DNA of 64,000 bases, taken from the NCBI GenBank assembly GCA_965222525.1, contig OZ244955.1, positions 744,001 through 808,000 of the forward strand, in the 5' to 3' direction. Numbering within the stretch: the stretch's first letter is position 1; every line of letters starts with the position of its first letter. The DNA comes from CBDCUF01 sp965222525. GTDB lineage: Bacteria; Pseudomonadota; Alphaproteobacteria; Rickettsiales; UBA8987. Under the pieces are notes generated by a model. It saw only the letters and a program-made list of their open reading frames with translations, searched no databases and had not been told where the DNA came from. The position numbers and the translations under genes are program-made. This document shows, piece by piece, positions 15,611 to 23,232 of this stretch.

Positions 15611-17707
15611 TTATTTTTTCTTTTTCCTGTGTTTATGGCGGTGGCGGGCGGTATTGGAAGAGAAGCCGGAAAGCCCCAACTCCTGCTTCTCAATTTTATG
15701 GATCAGGTCACGCAGACGGGCGGCCTCTTCAAACTCCAGATTTTCCGCGGCTTTCAGCATTTGTTTCTGCAAGTCCTGAATGTTATATTGCGGTTCAAAA
15801 CCGGTTGCATCCTCGGCAAACCCGCCATATGCCATGCTTTCAGCCTCACGCTCCCCGCCCATATTATCCGCAATCGCCTTTTTAACCGAAGCGGGAGTAA
15901 TGTTATGCCGCTCGTTATATTCCTGCTGAGCCCGGCGGCGACGTTCGGTTTCCTCCAGTGCAGACTTGAGCGCATCGGTCATCACATCGGCATACAGAAT
16001 CACCCGCCCCTCAACATTACGCGCCGCCCGCCCGATAGTCTGAATCAGCGAAGTCTCCGAGCGCAGGAAACCCGCCTTATCCGCATCCAGTATACATACC
16101 AGCCCGCATTCCGGTATATCCAGCCCCTCACGCAGCAGGTTAATCCCGACCAGAACATCCACATCGCCCTTGCGCAATTCACGGATAATCTCCACCCGGT
16201 CAAGCGTATCGATATCGGAATGCATATAGGTCACCTTCAGCCCTGCTTCCTGCAGATATTCGGTGAGATTCTCGGCCATTTTCTTGGTCAGTGTAGTCAC
16301 CAGCACCCGAAAGCCCTTCGCCACAACATCCCTGCATTCCGCGATTAAATCATCAACCTGCCCCTCGACAGGACGCACAATACATACCGGATCAACAAGG
16401 CCGGTAGGGCGAATAAGCTGCTCAACAAACTCGCCGCCAGTGCGCTCCAGCTCAATCTTGCCGGGGGTCGCGGAAACATATATAGTCTGCGGGCGCATCG
16501 CATTCCACTCATCTGCCTTGAGTGGACGGTTATCCAGCGCCGAAGGCAGCCGAAATCCGTAATCCACCAATGTCTGCTTGCGGGCGCGGTCGCCATTATA
16601 CATCCCGCCCACCTGCGGTACGGTAACATGGCTCTCATCAACGAATAACAGCGCATCATCGGGCAGATATTCAAACAATGTAGGCGGTGGCTCACCCGCC
16701 CCGCGTCCGGAAAGATAACGCGAATAATTCTCGATTCCCTTACAGGCTCCAACCTCGACAATCATCTCCAGGTCAAACCCGGTACGCTCACCGATACGCT
16801 GCGCTTCAAGCAGCTTGCCACTCGCCTCGAAATGCGGCACACGCTCCTTTAACTCCTGCTTTATAAGCCCCACCGCCTGCAGGAGAGTAGGACGAGGGGT
16901 AACATAATGACTGTTGGCATATATGGTAATCTCCTCGAAACTACCGGTTTTCTCACCGGTAAGCGCATCGAATTCATCTATCGACTCCAGCTCGTCGCCG
17001 AAAAAGGACAGCCGCCAGGCACGATCCTCCATATGCGACGGGAAAATATCCAGCACATCACCGCGAATCCTGAAGCTGCCGCGGGCAAACGCCACATCAT
17101 TACGCTCATACTGCAACTCGACCAGCCGGCGGGCAAACTCGCTCATATCAAGCCGGCTGCCGCTCTTCACCGGAATGGTCATCTGCAGGTATAATTCCGG
17201 CAGGCCGATACCGTAAATGCAGGAAACCGAGGCAACCACAATAACATCGCGGCGCTCGAACAGCGCACGGGTAGCGGAATGGCGCATACGGTCAATCTGC
17301 TCGTTTATCGAGGAATCCTTCTCGATATAGGTATCGCTTTTGGGAACATAGGCTTCCGGCTGGTAGTAATCATAATAGGAAACGAAATATTCCACCGAAT
17401 TATCAGGGAAAAACTCCCGCATCTCGCTATAGAGCTGGGCGGCAAGCGTCTTGTTATGAGCCATAATCAGCGCCGGACGACCGGTCTGTGCGATAACCTG
17501 CGCCATGGTGAAAGTCTTGCCGGAGCCGGTAACGCCCAGCAATACCTGATCACGCCGGCCGCTATTCAACCCTGCAACCAGCCTTTCTATAGCCTGCGGC
17601 TGGTCTCCTGCCGGTTTGAAATCGGCTGTGAGGTTGAATTTTGTCTGATTTGCAGATTTTTTTGCAATTTTTTGCATTTTTTCCGATCGCTGTAATAATT
17701 CTGTCAT
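15611..17707 (-). CDS. uvrB: Excinuclease ABC subunit B
   Basis: 698 aa. DNA damage recognition helicase of nucleotide excision repair. Walker A GVTGSGKT at residues 58-65, the beta-hairpin region YYDYYQPEAYVP, the DESHVTVPQ box, helicase motifs in VYMHSDIDTLDR and GLVCILDADKAGFLRS, IQTIGRAARN, and the C-terminal UVR motif (LQKQMLKAAENLEFEEAARL) that binds UvrC. Start may be residue 1 or Met11. The tail (ARHRHKHRKKKK) is unusually basic and His-rich. Confidence 0.98.
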   Translation of the reverse strand: MTELLQRSEKMQKIAKKSANQTKFNLTADFKPAGDQPQAIERLVAGLNSGRRDQVLLGVTGSGKTFTMAQVIAQTGRPALIMAHNKTLAAQLYSEMREFFPDNSVEYFVSYYDYYQPEAYVPKSDTYIEKDSSINEQIDRMRHSATRALFERRDVIVVASVSCIYGIGLPELYLQMTIPVKSGSRLDMSEFARRLVELQYERNDVAFARGSFRIRGDVLDIFPSHMEDRAWRLSFFGDELESIDEFDALTGEKTGSFEEITIYANSHYVTPRPTLLQAVGLIKQELKERVPHFEASGKLLEAQRIGERTGFDLEMIVEVGACKGIENYSRYLSGRGAGEPPPTLFEYLPDDALLFVDESHVTVPQVGGMYNGDRARKQTLVDYGFRLPSALDNRPLKADEWNAMRPQTIYVSATPGKIELERTGGEFVEQLIRPTGLVDPVCIVRPVEGQVDDLIAECRDVVAKGFRVLVTTLTKKMAENLTEYLQEAGLKVTYMHSDIDTLDRVEIIRELRKGDVDVLVGINLLREGLDIPECGLVCILDADKAGFLRSETSLIQTIGRAARNVEGRVILYADVMTDALKSALEETERRRRAQQEYNERHNITPASVKKAIADNMGGEREAESMAYGGFAEDATGFEPQYNIQDLQKQMLKAAENLEFEEAARLRDLIHKIEKQELGLSGFSSNTARHRHKHRKKKK

Positions 17708-17723
17708 ATTTGGATGGTATAGT
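17701..17723 (+). promoter_or_regulatory. Shared promoter-like 23-mer, copy 1 (diverged)
   Basis: CTGTCATATTTGGATGG followed directly by TATAGT. It matches the motifs at 49568-49590 and 62541-62563 at 18 of 23 positions, with the same spacing and the same extended -10 form (TGGTATAGT). It precedes the unknown gene at 17755 and overlaps the start of uvrB on the other strand. Confidence 0.45.
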
Positions 17724-17754
17724 ATATTATAACCAAAATACGAGGTACTTTATA

Positions 17755-18399
17755 ATGCAGGAAAATACCGAAAAATTACAGGATTTACTATCAAAACATC
17801 TTAAAGCCAGAAACTGGCATAAGGATGAAACACATTTGCTGGAAGCATATAACAGGAATTCCAGACATAGCTCAATGACCGGATATGAAGCATTGGGAAT
17901 CATAAATGGTGATATTTCGCATATTAACAAGAACAATATTTCCTATATAATAAAGGCTCTGGATTCTGCGGCTGAAATTTCACCTGATGAAAAGAAAGAA
18001 ATATATGGTGCTTTTGCAGGTTCCCCAAAGGTTAGTAAGCCTGTTGGCAAGAAGAAACATGGCATTGATATTTCAACCAGGGGAAAAGAGGAATTTTATA
18101 AGGTTTGGAAGGAGTTTAAACAGTTGCTATCAGATAACAGCATAACAATGAGGGAAATAGGCTTTACCAATGGCAAGCAGACAGTTTCCTATTTCGTAGG
18201 TACCGCCTCGGATCCATTTTTCAAGGAAGAGTTCAAGAAGGCAAGGGAACAATTTGGGCAACTTTTGGATGAGAAAAATATTCCTGATAAGGGAAAACAG
18301 CTAAATCGCTATGATGAGATATTTTCTGCACTGGATAATGCAAGAGCATCCCACAGAAAAGAGATGGGCATAGAAAGCAGGTTTTTATATAAAGTGTAA
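17755..18399 (+). CDS. Hypothetical protein, Lys-rich, lineage-specific
   Basis: 214 aa from ATG at 17755 (GAGG ribosome site 13 bases upstream). Soluble, charged, helical. The N-terminal segment (LQDLLSKHLKARNWHKDETHLL then YEALGIINGDISHINKNNISYI) looks like a helix-turn-helix-type fold but I cannot assign a family. More AT-rich and Lys/Asn-rich than the neighbours, like the proteins at 49682 and 62604, with which it shares an upstream motif. Role unknown. Confidence 0.6.
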   Translation: MQENTEKLQDLLSKHLKARNWHKDETHLLEAYNRNSRHSSMTGYEALGIINGDISHINKNNISYIIKALDSAAEISPDEKKEIYGAFAGSPKVSKPVGKKKHGIDISTRGKEEFYKVWKEFKQLLSDNSITMREIGFTNGKQTVSYFVGTASDPFFKEEFKKAREQFGQLLDEKNIPDKGKQLNRYDEIFSALDNARASHRKEMGIESRFLYKV

Positions 18400-18418
18400 A
18401 ATATAACAATGTACATTT

Positions 18419-19453
18419 ATGGCAGATAGTCAAGACACAACCGAAGAAAGAAAGCCGCTGACGCCTGTATATACGCTGAAGGACAGCGTTGAGCAGGGAT
18501 ACAGGTATGTGTTCAACAGGGAGCAGAATTATGCTCCCTTTCCGCAGCATCATTCGGTGAGGCGCAGGCTGGCGCAGTTCGGCCTGGGAGTGGCCGCTCC
18601 TGTAACCGCAGCCACCCAGTTCGTTGTCTTCCCCGCAATAGACAAGCTTATCCATAGCGATGGGCTGAAAGATGTTGCTATCGGAGGCGGGCAGAAAGTA
18701 GGCGACCTGGTGGTCAATAACCTGTCCGGACTGGCATTCTTCCAGTCATCTCCCGATCCGGCCAATATTGTCGGTTCGGTGTTATCGGCCGTGGTATATG
18801 GCGGATTAACCGCTGCAACCGTTAAATATTCCGGCGCTACCAGAGAGGATATTGCGAAAGCAGCAAAAAACGCTGTGGATATACGCCTGCACCCGAAACA
18901 GACTATGGAGAAGGCGGTGGAAAAACTGACCCATAATGTAAAAAATCCTGCCACACATCTGCCGAAAATAAAAGAAACCGCAGTAACCGTGGCCGAACAG
19001 GTTCCGGTAGTTGAAGCGGTTACCATGCAGGGCAGTTTGAAAGAGCGGGTAAAAACCGGTGTGGCAAAGGCCCTCGGAGCCATAAGCTGGACAGGATTTC
19101 ATATGATGGGGATGCATGCCGCCAGTGATGTAGCACAACAGGGAATTGAAGGAGTTGTAAAAGACCCGAAAAAAGCACTCACTCCCGATACAACCCACAG
19201 ATATAGCGGTAGTTCGGACGAGCATACCATTGATACGGAAAAGCGGGTTAACCATCATATTGCGGTAGAACCTGTACTTGCCGCCTCCCGCAAAATCACC
19301 GAAAAAACCCGTAATATCCTCCCCGAAAAATTATCCGGCTTATCCGACAGCAAACACACCGATACCGACTCAAGAACCCCCACCGCCTCCTTCCGCGAAA
19401 GAATAACCGAACAAAAACAACAAAAATCAGTAACGGGTAGAACCCCTCTATGA
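18419..19453 (+). CDS. Hypothetical protein with hydrophobic centre and disordered tail
   Basis: 344 aa, 19 bases after the preceding gene. N-terminal 60 residues polar (DSVEQGYRYVFNREQN); then Ala/Gly-rich, weakly hydrophobic stretches (FGLGVAAPVTAATQFVVFPA, NIVGSVLSAVVYGGLTAATV) that could insert in or lie on a membrane; the last ~90 residues are Ser/Thr/Lys-rich and look disordered. No recognised domain. The last 199 bases overlap the 3' end of the convergent yihY-like gene, whose own end looks damaged, so this tail is probably the natural one. Confidence 0.55.
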   Translation: MADSQDTTEERKPLTPVYTLKDSVEQGYRYVFNREQNYAPFPQHHSVRRRLAQFGLGVAAPVTAATQFVVFPAIDKLIHSDGLKDVAIGGGQKVGDLVVNNLSGLAFFQSSPDPANIVGSVLSAVVYGGLTAATVKYSGATREDIAKAAKNAVDIRLHPKQTMEKAVEKLTHNVKNPATHLPKIKETAVTVAEQVPVVEAVTMQGSLKERVKTGVAKALGAISWTGFHMMGMHAASDVAQQGIEGVVKDPKKALTPDTTHRYSGSSDEHTIDTEKRVNHHIAVEPVLAASRKITEKTRNILPEKLSGLSDSKHTDTDSRTPTASFRERITEQKQQKSVTGRTPL

Positions 19454-20256
19454 ATTTTCCTCCTCCCTCCCGGGACTTCTTCCTTTTGTACGAAATGGAA
19501 GCCGAGGGATTTTTCGTAGAAATAGTTGAATTCGGCGCCGAATATATAATTCTGCAGGTACCCCACCAGTGCATTGGCCACCACCAGCCATAGCACCACT
19601 ACCAGCAACGCACCCGGCACTACCCTGCGCCAGCGCTGCCTGACATTTGGGAGGATATAATAGCTGGTAGCCACCACCAGAAACACCACCACCCCACTGA
19701 ATGTATAACGGATATAGTTCCAGTTGGCGTCTATAGTTGCACTCAGTTCCGGCCATTCTACCGCCAGAAACTGCTCGACATAATTCCATAATATAGGTGC
19801 GGAGACAAAGATAAGCATGGCGGTGATAGTCAGCCCCACCAGTATAAACATCTGTAATATGCTCATAAACCGCCGCCACAGATATGATGGCGGGGTTTCC
19901 ACCCGATAGGCCTTGTTGAGTATATTACGGGTACCTTCCACTATCGAGGAGGATGTCCATATCATCCCCAGAATCGCCAGTGTAACCAGCCCTTGCGGCG
20001 GGCCGTTGACGATTTCCGCCATACGCGGCCTGATTGCGGCTATCAGGTTCTCCGGCAGCGCATCGGTTATCAGCCCGACCAGCTCCGAGCCTATCTGTGC
20101 CTCTCCCACCGTACCGGCTATCATTACCAGAAACACCAGGAACGGAAATAATGACAGCAACCCCAGAAACGCCAGATATCCGGCATGCTCTATCCCGTCA
20201 TGGTCAACCGCCGTATAAAACAGCGCATCACGCAGGCATTTGAGCAGGTTTTTCAT
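19255..20256 (-). CDS. YihY/BrkB family membrane protein, probably damaged at the 3' end
   Basis: 333 aa as read. The N-terminal ~240 residues fit YihY inner-membrane proteins (AGYLAFLGLLSLFPFLVFL, GMIWTSSSIVEGTRNILNKAY, VPGALLVVVLWLVVANALVGYLQN). Family members then have a YGSLG..-type stretch and a last membrane helix before a GAEFN motif. Here YLQNYI runs straight into FGAEFNYFYEK, so roughly that helix is missing. After KEEVPGG the reading continues ~80 residues antisense to the gene at 18419; a one-base shift in the GGGAGGGAGGAGG run would end it at 19448. Possibly a pseudogene. Confidence 0.7.
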   Translation of the reverse strand: MKNLLKCLRDALFYTAVDHDGIEHAGYLAFLGLLSLFPFLVFLVMIAGTVGEAQIGSELVGLITDALPENLIAAIRPRMAEIVNGPPQGLVTLAILGMIWTSSSIVEGTRNILNKAYRVETPPSYLWRRFMSILQMFILVGLTITAMLIFVSAPILWNYVEQFLAVEWPELSATIDANWNYIRYTFSGVVVFLVVATSYYILPNVRQRWRRVVPGALLVVVLWLVVANALVGYLQNYIFGAEFNYFYEKSLGFHFVQKEEVPGGRRKIHRGVLPVTDFCCFCSVILSRKEAVGVLESVSVCLLSDKPDNFSGRILRVFSVILREAASTGSTAI

Positions 20257-20382
20257 ATGAATAGTGGTTAGAGTCCGGAATCATAGTGCTTTAAAAAGGA
20301 GGTGTAAGACGTAAATGCCCTAGGCTAACACACAATAGAAGAAATTGTCACGGCTAATAATGAGGCTCTGACGCATGCCCTA

Positions 20383-20411
20383 TTGACTTTTACAGTTTTT
20401 TAACCTATTGT
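20383..20411 (+). promoter_or_regulatory. Sigma70-type promoter
   Basis: TTGACT at 20383-20388, 17-base spacer and TATTGT at 20406-20411, about 65 bases before the ATG at 20476. Best-spaced promoter I see in front of an unknown gene. The rest of the 219-bp gap shows no further signal. Confidence 0.5.
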
Positions 20412-20475
20412 GTCGCACGGCGCGGTATCACTTGAGAAACCAATAGCTACACACTGATTACTATGGAGGAAACAA

Positions 20476-20955
20476 ATGATTTCAGGCAAAGTAGGTCGTA
20501 AAGAAGTTCGTGAGAAAGCTGGGAAAAATGTAGAAGTGCTAATAAACACAATTGATGCTAGTAGGCTACAGTTTATAAAAGAAGTTACATTTTTAAAAGG
20601 AGGATCCGGTAACGACCTTAGTGACTTTAAAGGTAATGATGTGAATCTCTATATAGGTCACAAAGGGCAATATCAAGAGCCTCTTCTTTCTGAAAAGCAA
20701 GTCCATCTACTGGCAGATGCAGTGCTTACCGGAATAGGGGGAACTTCCTCTGGAGAAAAAGCCAGCCATGCTAAAGTGAAAGGCAGCCTACCAGCGCCAT
20801 CGTTTTTTGGAACGCCTAATGGGGAGGCCGTTCTTTTTAAAACAGGTTTTGGTATTGAAGAGTCCGTTGAAAAGATAGCGAACATGACAACAACGGATAT
20901 GTTCAAAGCAAAAGAGTTTATCAAATCTTCCCTTGATAAAGGACTCCAACCTTAA
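20476..20955 (+). CDS. Hypothetical protein
   Basis: 159 aa with a strong ribosome site (ATGGAGGAAACAA before the ATG). Soluble, mixed alpha/beta by eye, Gly/Lys-rich, no signal peptide, no cysteine. Segments such as FKGNDVNLYIGHKGQYQEPL and the ending MFKAKEFIKSSLDKGLQP suggest a folded protein, but I do not recognise the family. It is flanked by convergent genes on both sides of a small island after yihY. AT content looks higher than that of map or polA. Confidence 0.6.
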   Translation: MISGKVGRKEVREKAGKNVEVLINTIDASRLQFIKEVTFLKGGSGNDLSDFKGNDVNLYIGHKGQYQEPLLSEKQVHLLADAVLTGIGGTSSGEKASHAKVKGSLPAPSFFGTPNGEAVLFKTGFGIEESVEKIANMTTTDMFKAKEFIKSSLDKGLQP

Positions 20956-20982
20956 TTTAAAGATTGTTTCTGGTAATGCTCC

Positions 20983-21528
20983 CTATATATCAGACTCCAG
21001 GATAGCGTAAAGCAAAGAATTCCGCCATTCTCCCCGTACCAGAGCATCATCTCTCAAAGTACCCTCATACTTCATCCCGCATTTCTCCATTACTCTGGCA
21101 GAAGCCCTGTTTTCAACATCACACATGGCAAATATACGATGTAATCCCAATTCCTCAAAGCCAAATTTTAATATCGCCCTGCCTGCCTCGGTAGCAATAC
21201 CCCTGTTCCAGTAGTCAGGGTTAACGGCCATTCCGCGCCTGCCGGTTTTATTCCCGGCATCTGCAATAAATATATTGCAGGTGCCAGTTACTTTTTCTTC
21301 CGGTTTGAAAACAATAACAAACTGGTAATGCTCTCTCGGGGATTTTTGCTGATTTGCCATGGCCTGTGCTACAAATTCCTTCGTGGTTTCCGGCGTCTGC
21401 TCTGGTATGGGCAGGAATCTGTAAAATTCCTCCCTGTGACCATATTCATAAAGCGCTTCCCAGTCTTCTTCCCTGAATTCGCGTAGGATTAAATGTTTCG
21501 TCTCTATTGGAGAAATAAGCTGTGTCAT
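20983..21528 (-). CDS. GNAT family N-acetyltransferase, RimJ/RimL type
   Basis: 181 aa. Begins with TKHLILREFREEDWEALYEY, the usual opening of RimJ/RimL-like acetyltransferases, and carries NPDYWNRGIATEAGRAILKFGF (acetyl-CoA pyrophosphate loop) and NRASARVMEKCGMKYEGTLRDD. Transfers acetyl from acetyl-CoA to an amino group, protein N-terminus or small molecule; the substrate is unknown. Upstream of it lies a CAGAAA-type word tract shared with the 3' side of map. Confidence 0.88.
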   Translation of the reverse strand: MTQLISPIETKHLILREFREEDWEALYEYGHREEFYRFLPIPEQTPETTKEFVAQAMANQQKSPREHYQFVIVFKPEEKVTGTCNIFIADAGNKTGRRGMAVNPDYWNRGIATEAGRAILKFGFEELGLHRIFAMCDVENRASARVMEKCGMKYEGTLRDDALVRGEWRNSLLYAILESDI

Positions 21529-21537
21529 CTTGCTAAA

Positions 21538-21580
21538 ATTCTGGTTTCTGGCTTCTGATTTCTGACCCCTGAATCAAGGA
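21538..21580. repeat. Short-word repeat tract (TTTCTGG/TTCTGA words)
   Basis: ATTCTGGTTTCTGGCTTCTG then ATTTCTGACCCCTGAATC. It is the reverse complement of the word tract before lepB (13268-13318) and sits between map and the acetyltransferase gene. Confidence 0.65.
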
Positions 21581-22368
21581 ATATCCAGCCCCTTCAGGGA
21601 TAGTGTAAAAATCTCATAGCCATCGTCTGTTACAGCCAGGCTGTGCTCGAACTGGGCGGAGAGCGAGCGGTCACGGGTAGTCACCGTCCAACCATCCTTC
21701 CTGTTCAGCTTCGTATCCTTCCGGCCGATATTTATCATCGGCTCGATAGTAAAAAACATACCCTCCTTCAGCACAATACCCTGCCCTGCCCTGCCGTAAT
21801 GCAGTATGTTGGGCGGTGCGTGGAACACTTGCCCCAGCCCGTGCCCGCAATAATCCCGCACCACCGAATAATTATTCATCTCGGCATGGGTCTGTATCGC
21901 ATGGCCTATATCACCAACCGTAGCGCCCGGCCGTACCTGCTCAATCCCGCGCATCATGCAGTCATAGGTAGTCTGCACCAGCCGGCCGGCCTTAATCGGC
22001 GGCTGGCCCACCTTATACATACGGCTGGTGTCACCATGCCATCCGTCGATAATCACCGTAACATCGATATTGACAATATCACCGTCACGCAATGCCCTGT
22101 CATCGGGGATGCCATGGCAGACCACATGATTGACCGAAGTGCATATCGATTTCGGATAGCCCTTATAGCCAAGCGGGGCGGGTATGGCACCATGTTCAGT
22201 TATCATCTTATGCGCCAGGTCATTGAGGTAATTGGTAGTAACTCCGGGCTGTACATGCCCTGCCAGCATATCCAGCACCTCTGCCGCCAGTCTGCCAGAG
22301 CGACGCATCCCCTCAAAATCCACCGGGTCGTCATGTATGGTGATGTTATTCTCATCCGTATATGCCAT
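21574..22368 (-). CDS. map: Methionine aminopeptidase, type I
   Basis: 264 aa. Removes the initiator Met from nascent proteins. The five metal ligands are visible: two Asp in VNIDVTVIIDGWHGDTSRM, His in YCGHGLGQVFHAPP, Glu in FFTIEPMINIG and Glu in SAQFEHSLAVTDDG. Also the conserved opening SVNHVVCHGIPDD. Start ATG at 22368 fits family length. Stands alone, divergent from the DoxX gene. Confidence 0.97.
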   Translation of the reverse strand: MAYTDENNITIHDDPVDFEGMRRSGRLAAEVLDMLAGHVQPGVTTNYLNDLAHKMITEHGAIPAPLGYKGYPKSICTSVNHVVCHGIPDDRALRDGDIVNIDVTVIIDGWHGDTSRMYKVGQPPIKAGRLVQTTYDCMMRGIEQVRPGATVGDIGHAIQTHAEMNNYSVVRDYCGHGLGQVFHAPPNILHYGRAGQGIVLKEGMFFTIEPMINIGRKDTKLNRKDGWTVTTRDRSLSAQFEHSLAVTDDGYEIFTLSLKGLDIP

Positions 22369-22528
22369 AACGAGGGAATATATAACGGATTGACAGTGAT
22401 GTCACCATAAGTTGGTGGGTAGGGTTCTATGTTATCTAATTATTTACATCAATAATGTAACCACTATATAATAGGATCGGAATAAGTGTTTGTATGTTAT
22501 TGTTATTTAACCTAAAAAGGAGCATATT

Positions 22529-23194
22529 ATGGGAAAGAAAAATGGCGGGGTAACGGGCGGTATGTGCAGGATTTCCGGCGGGATGCTGGGGGTTGCCGAC
22601 AGGTTTTCGCCATATGTCGTCGATCTGATAAGCCTTGGGCTGCGTATATGGGCAGGGCTGGTGTTCTTTAAATCCGGGATGCTGAAAATCCAGGATATGG
22701 AAACTACCAAATATCTGTTTGAGGAAGTGCATCCTATCCCGATGTTTTTATATTGGGGTGAGCCGCTCAACCCTGAAATAGCCGCTATTATGGGAACCGG
22801 ATTTGAACTGGTACTGCCGATATTACTACTGGTCGGGCTTGGTACAAGAATAGCCGCCCTGATGTTGCTGGTTATGACTTCGGTCATACAGTTCGGGGTG
22901 CCGGATAACAGTAATATTGACCATTTTATCTGGGCGCTGGCGCTGGGTGCTATTCTGATTCAGGGAGCCGGCAGGTTCTCCTGGGACTTCTTTATCCGCA
23001 GCAGGTTCTGCGGTACATCGGCAAGGGGCGATAGTGATGATACCGTACTGGGTACGGTTATTTCTGCAATTATGGTGGTGTTGCTCAGCATTGTCGCCGT
23101 ACATGAGGTGCTTTCAATCAATACCGACATGACCCCGTGGTACGAAAGCTGGGATTTTTTCTGGAAAGGCGACTGGCTGCGGAATAATTCCTAA
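22529..23194 (+). CDS. DoxX family membrane protein
   Basis: 221 aa, four to five membrane segments. LISLGLRIWAGLVFFKSGMLKIQD is the typical DoxX first helix, followed by FELVLPILLLVGLGTRIAALML and an HFIWALALGAILIQGAGRFSWD third helix. The N-terminal 25 residues are Gly-rich. Function of DoxX proteins is poorly defined (quinone or redox linked in some). 38 bases upstream of polA on the same strand. Ribosome site AAAAGGAGC. Confidence 0.85.
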   Translation: MGKKNGGVTGGMCRISGGMLGVADRFSPYVVDLISLGLRIWAGLVFFKSGMLKIQDMETTKYLFEEVHPIPMFLYWGEPLNPEIAAIMGTGFELVLPILLLVGLGTRIAALMLLVMTSVIQFGVPDNSNIDHFIWALALGAILIQGAGRFSWDFFIRSRFCGTSARGDSDDTVLGTVISAIMVVLLSIVAVHEVLSINTDMTPWYESWDFFWKGDWLRNNS

Positions 23195-23232
23195 TCCTTG
23201 CAAATAAACTTGCCCTGTCCTAGAAACAGGTT

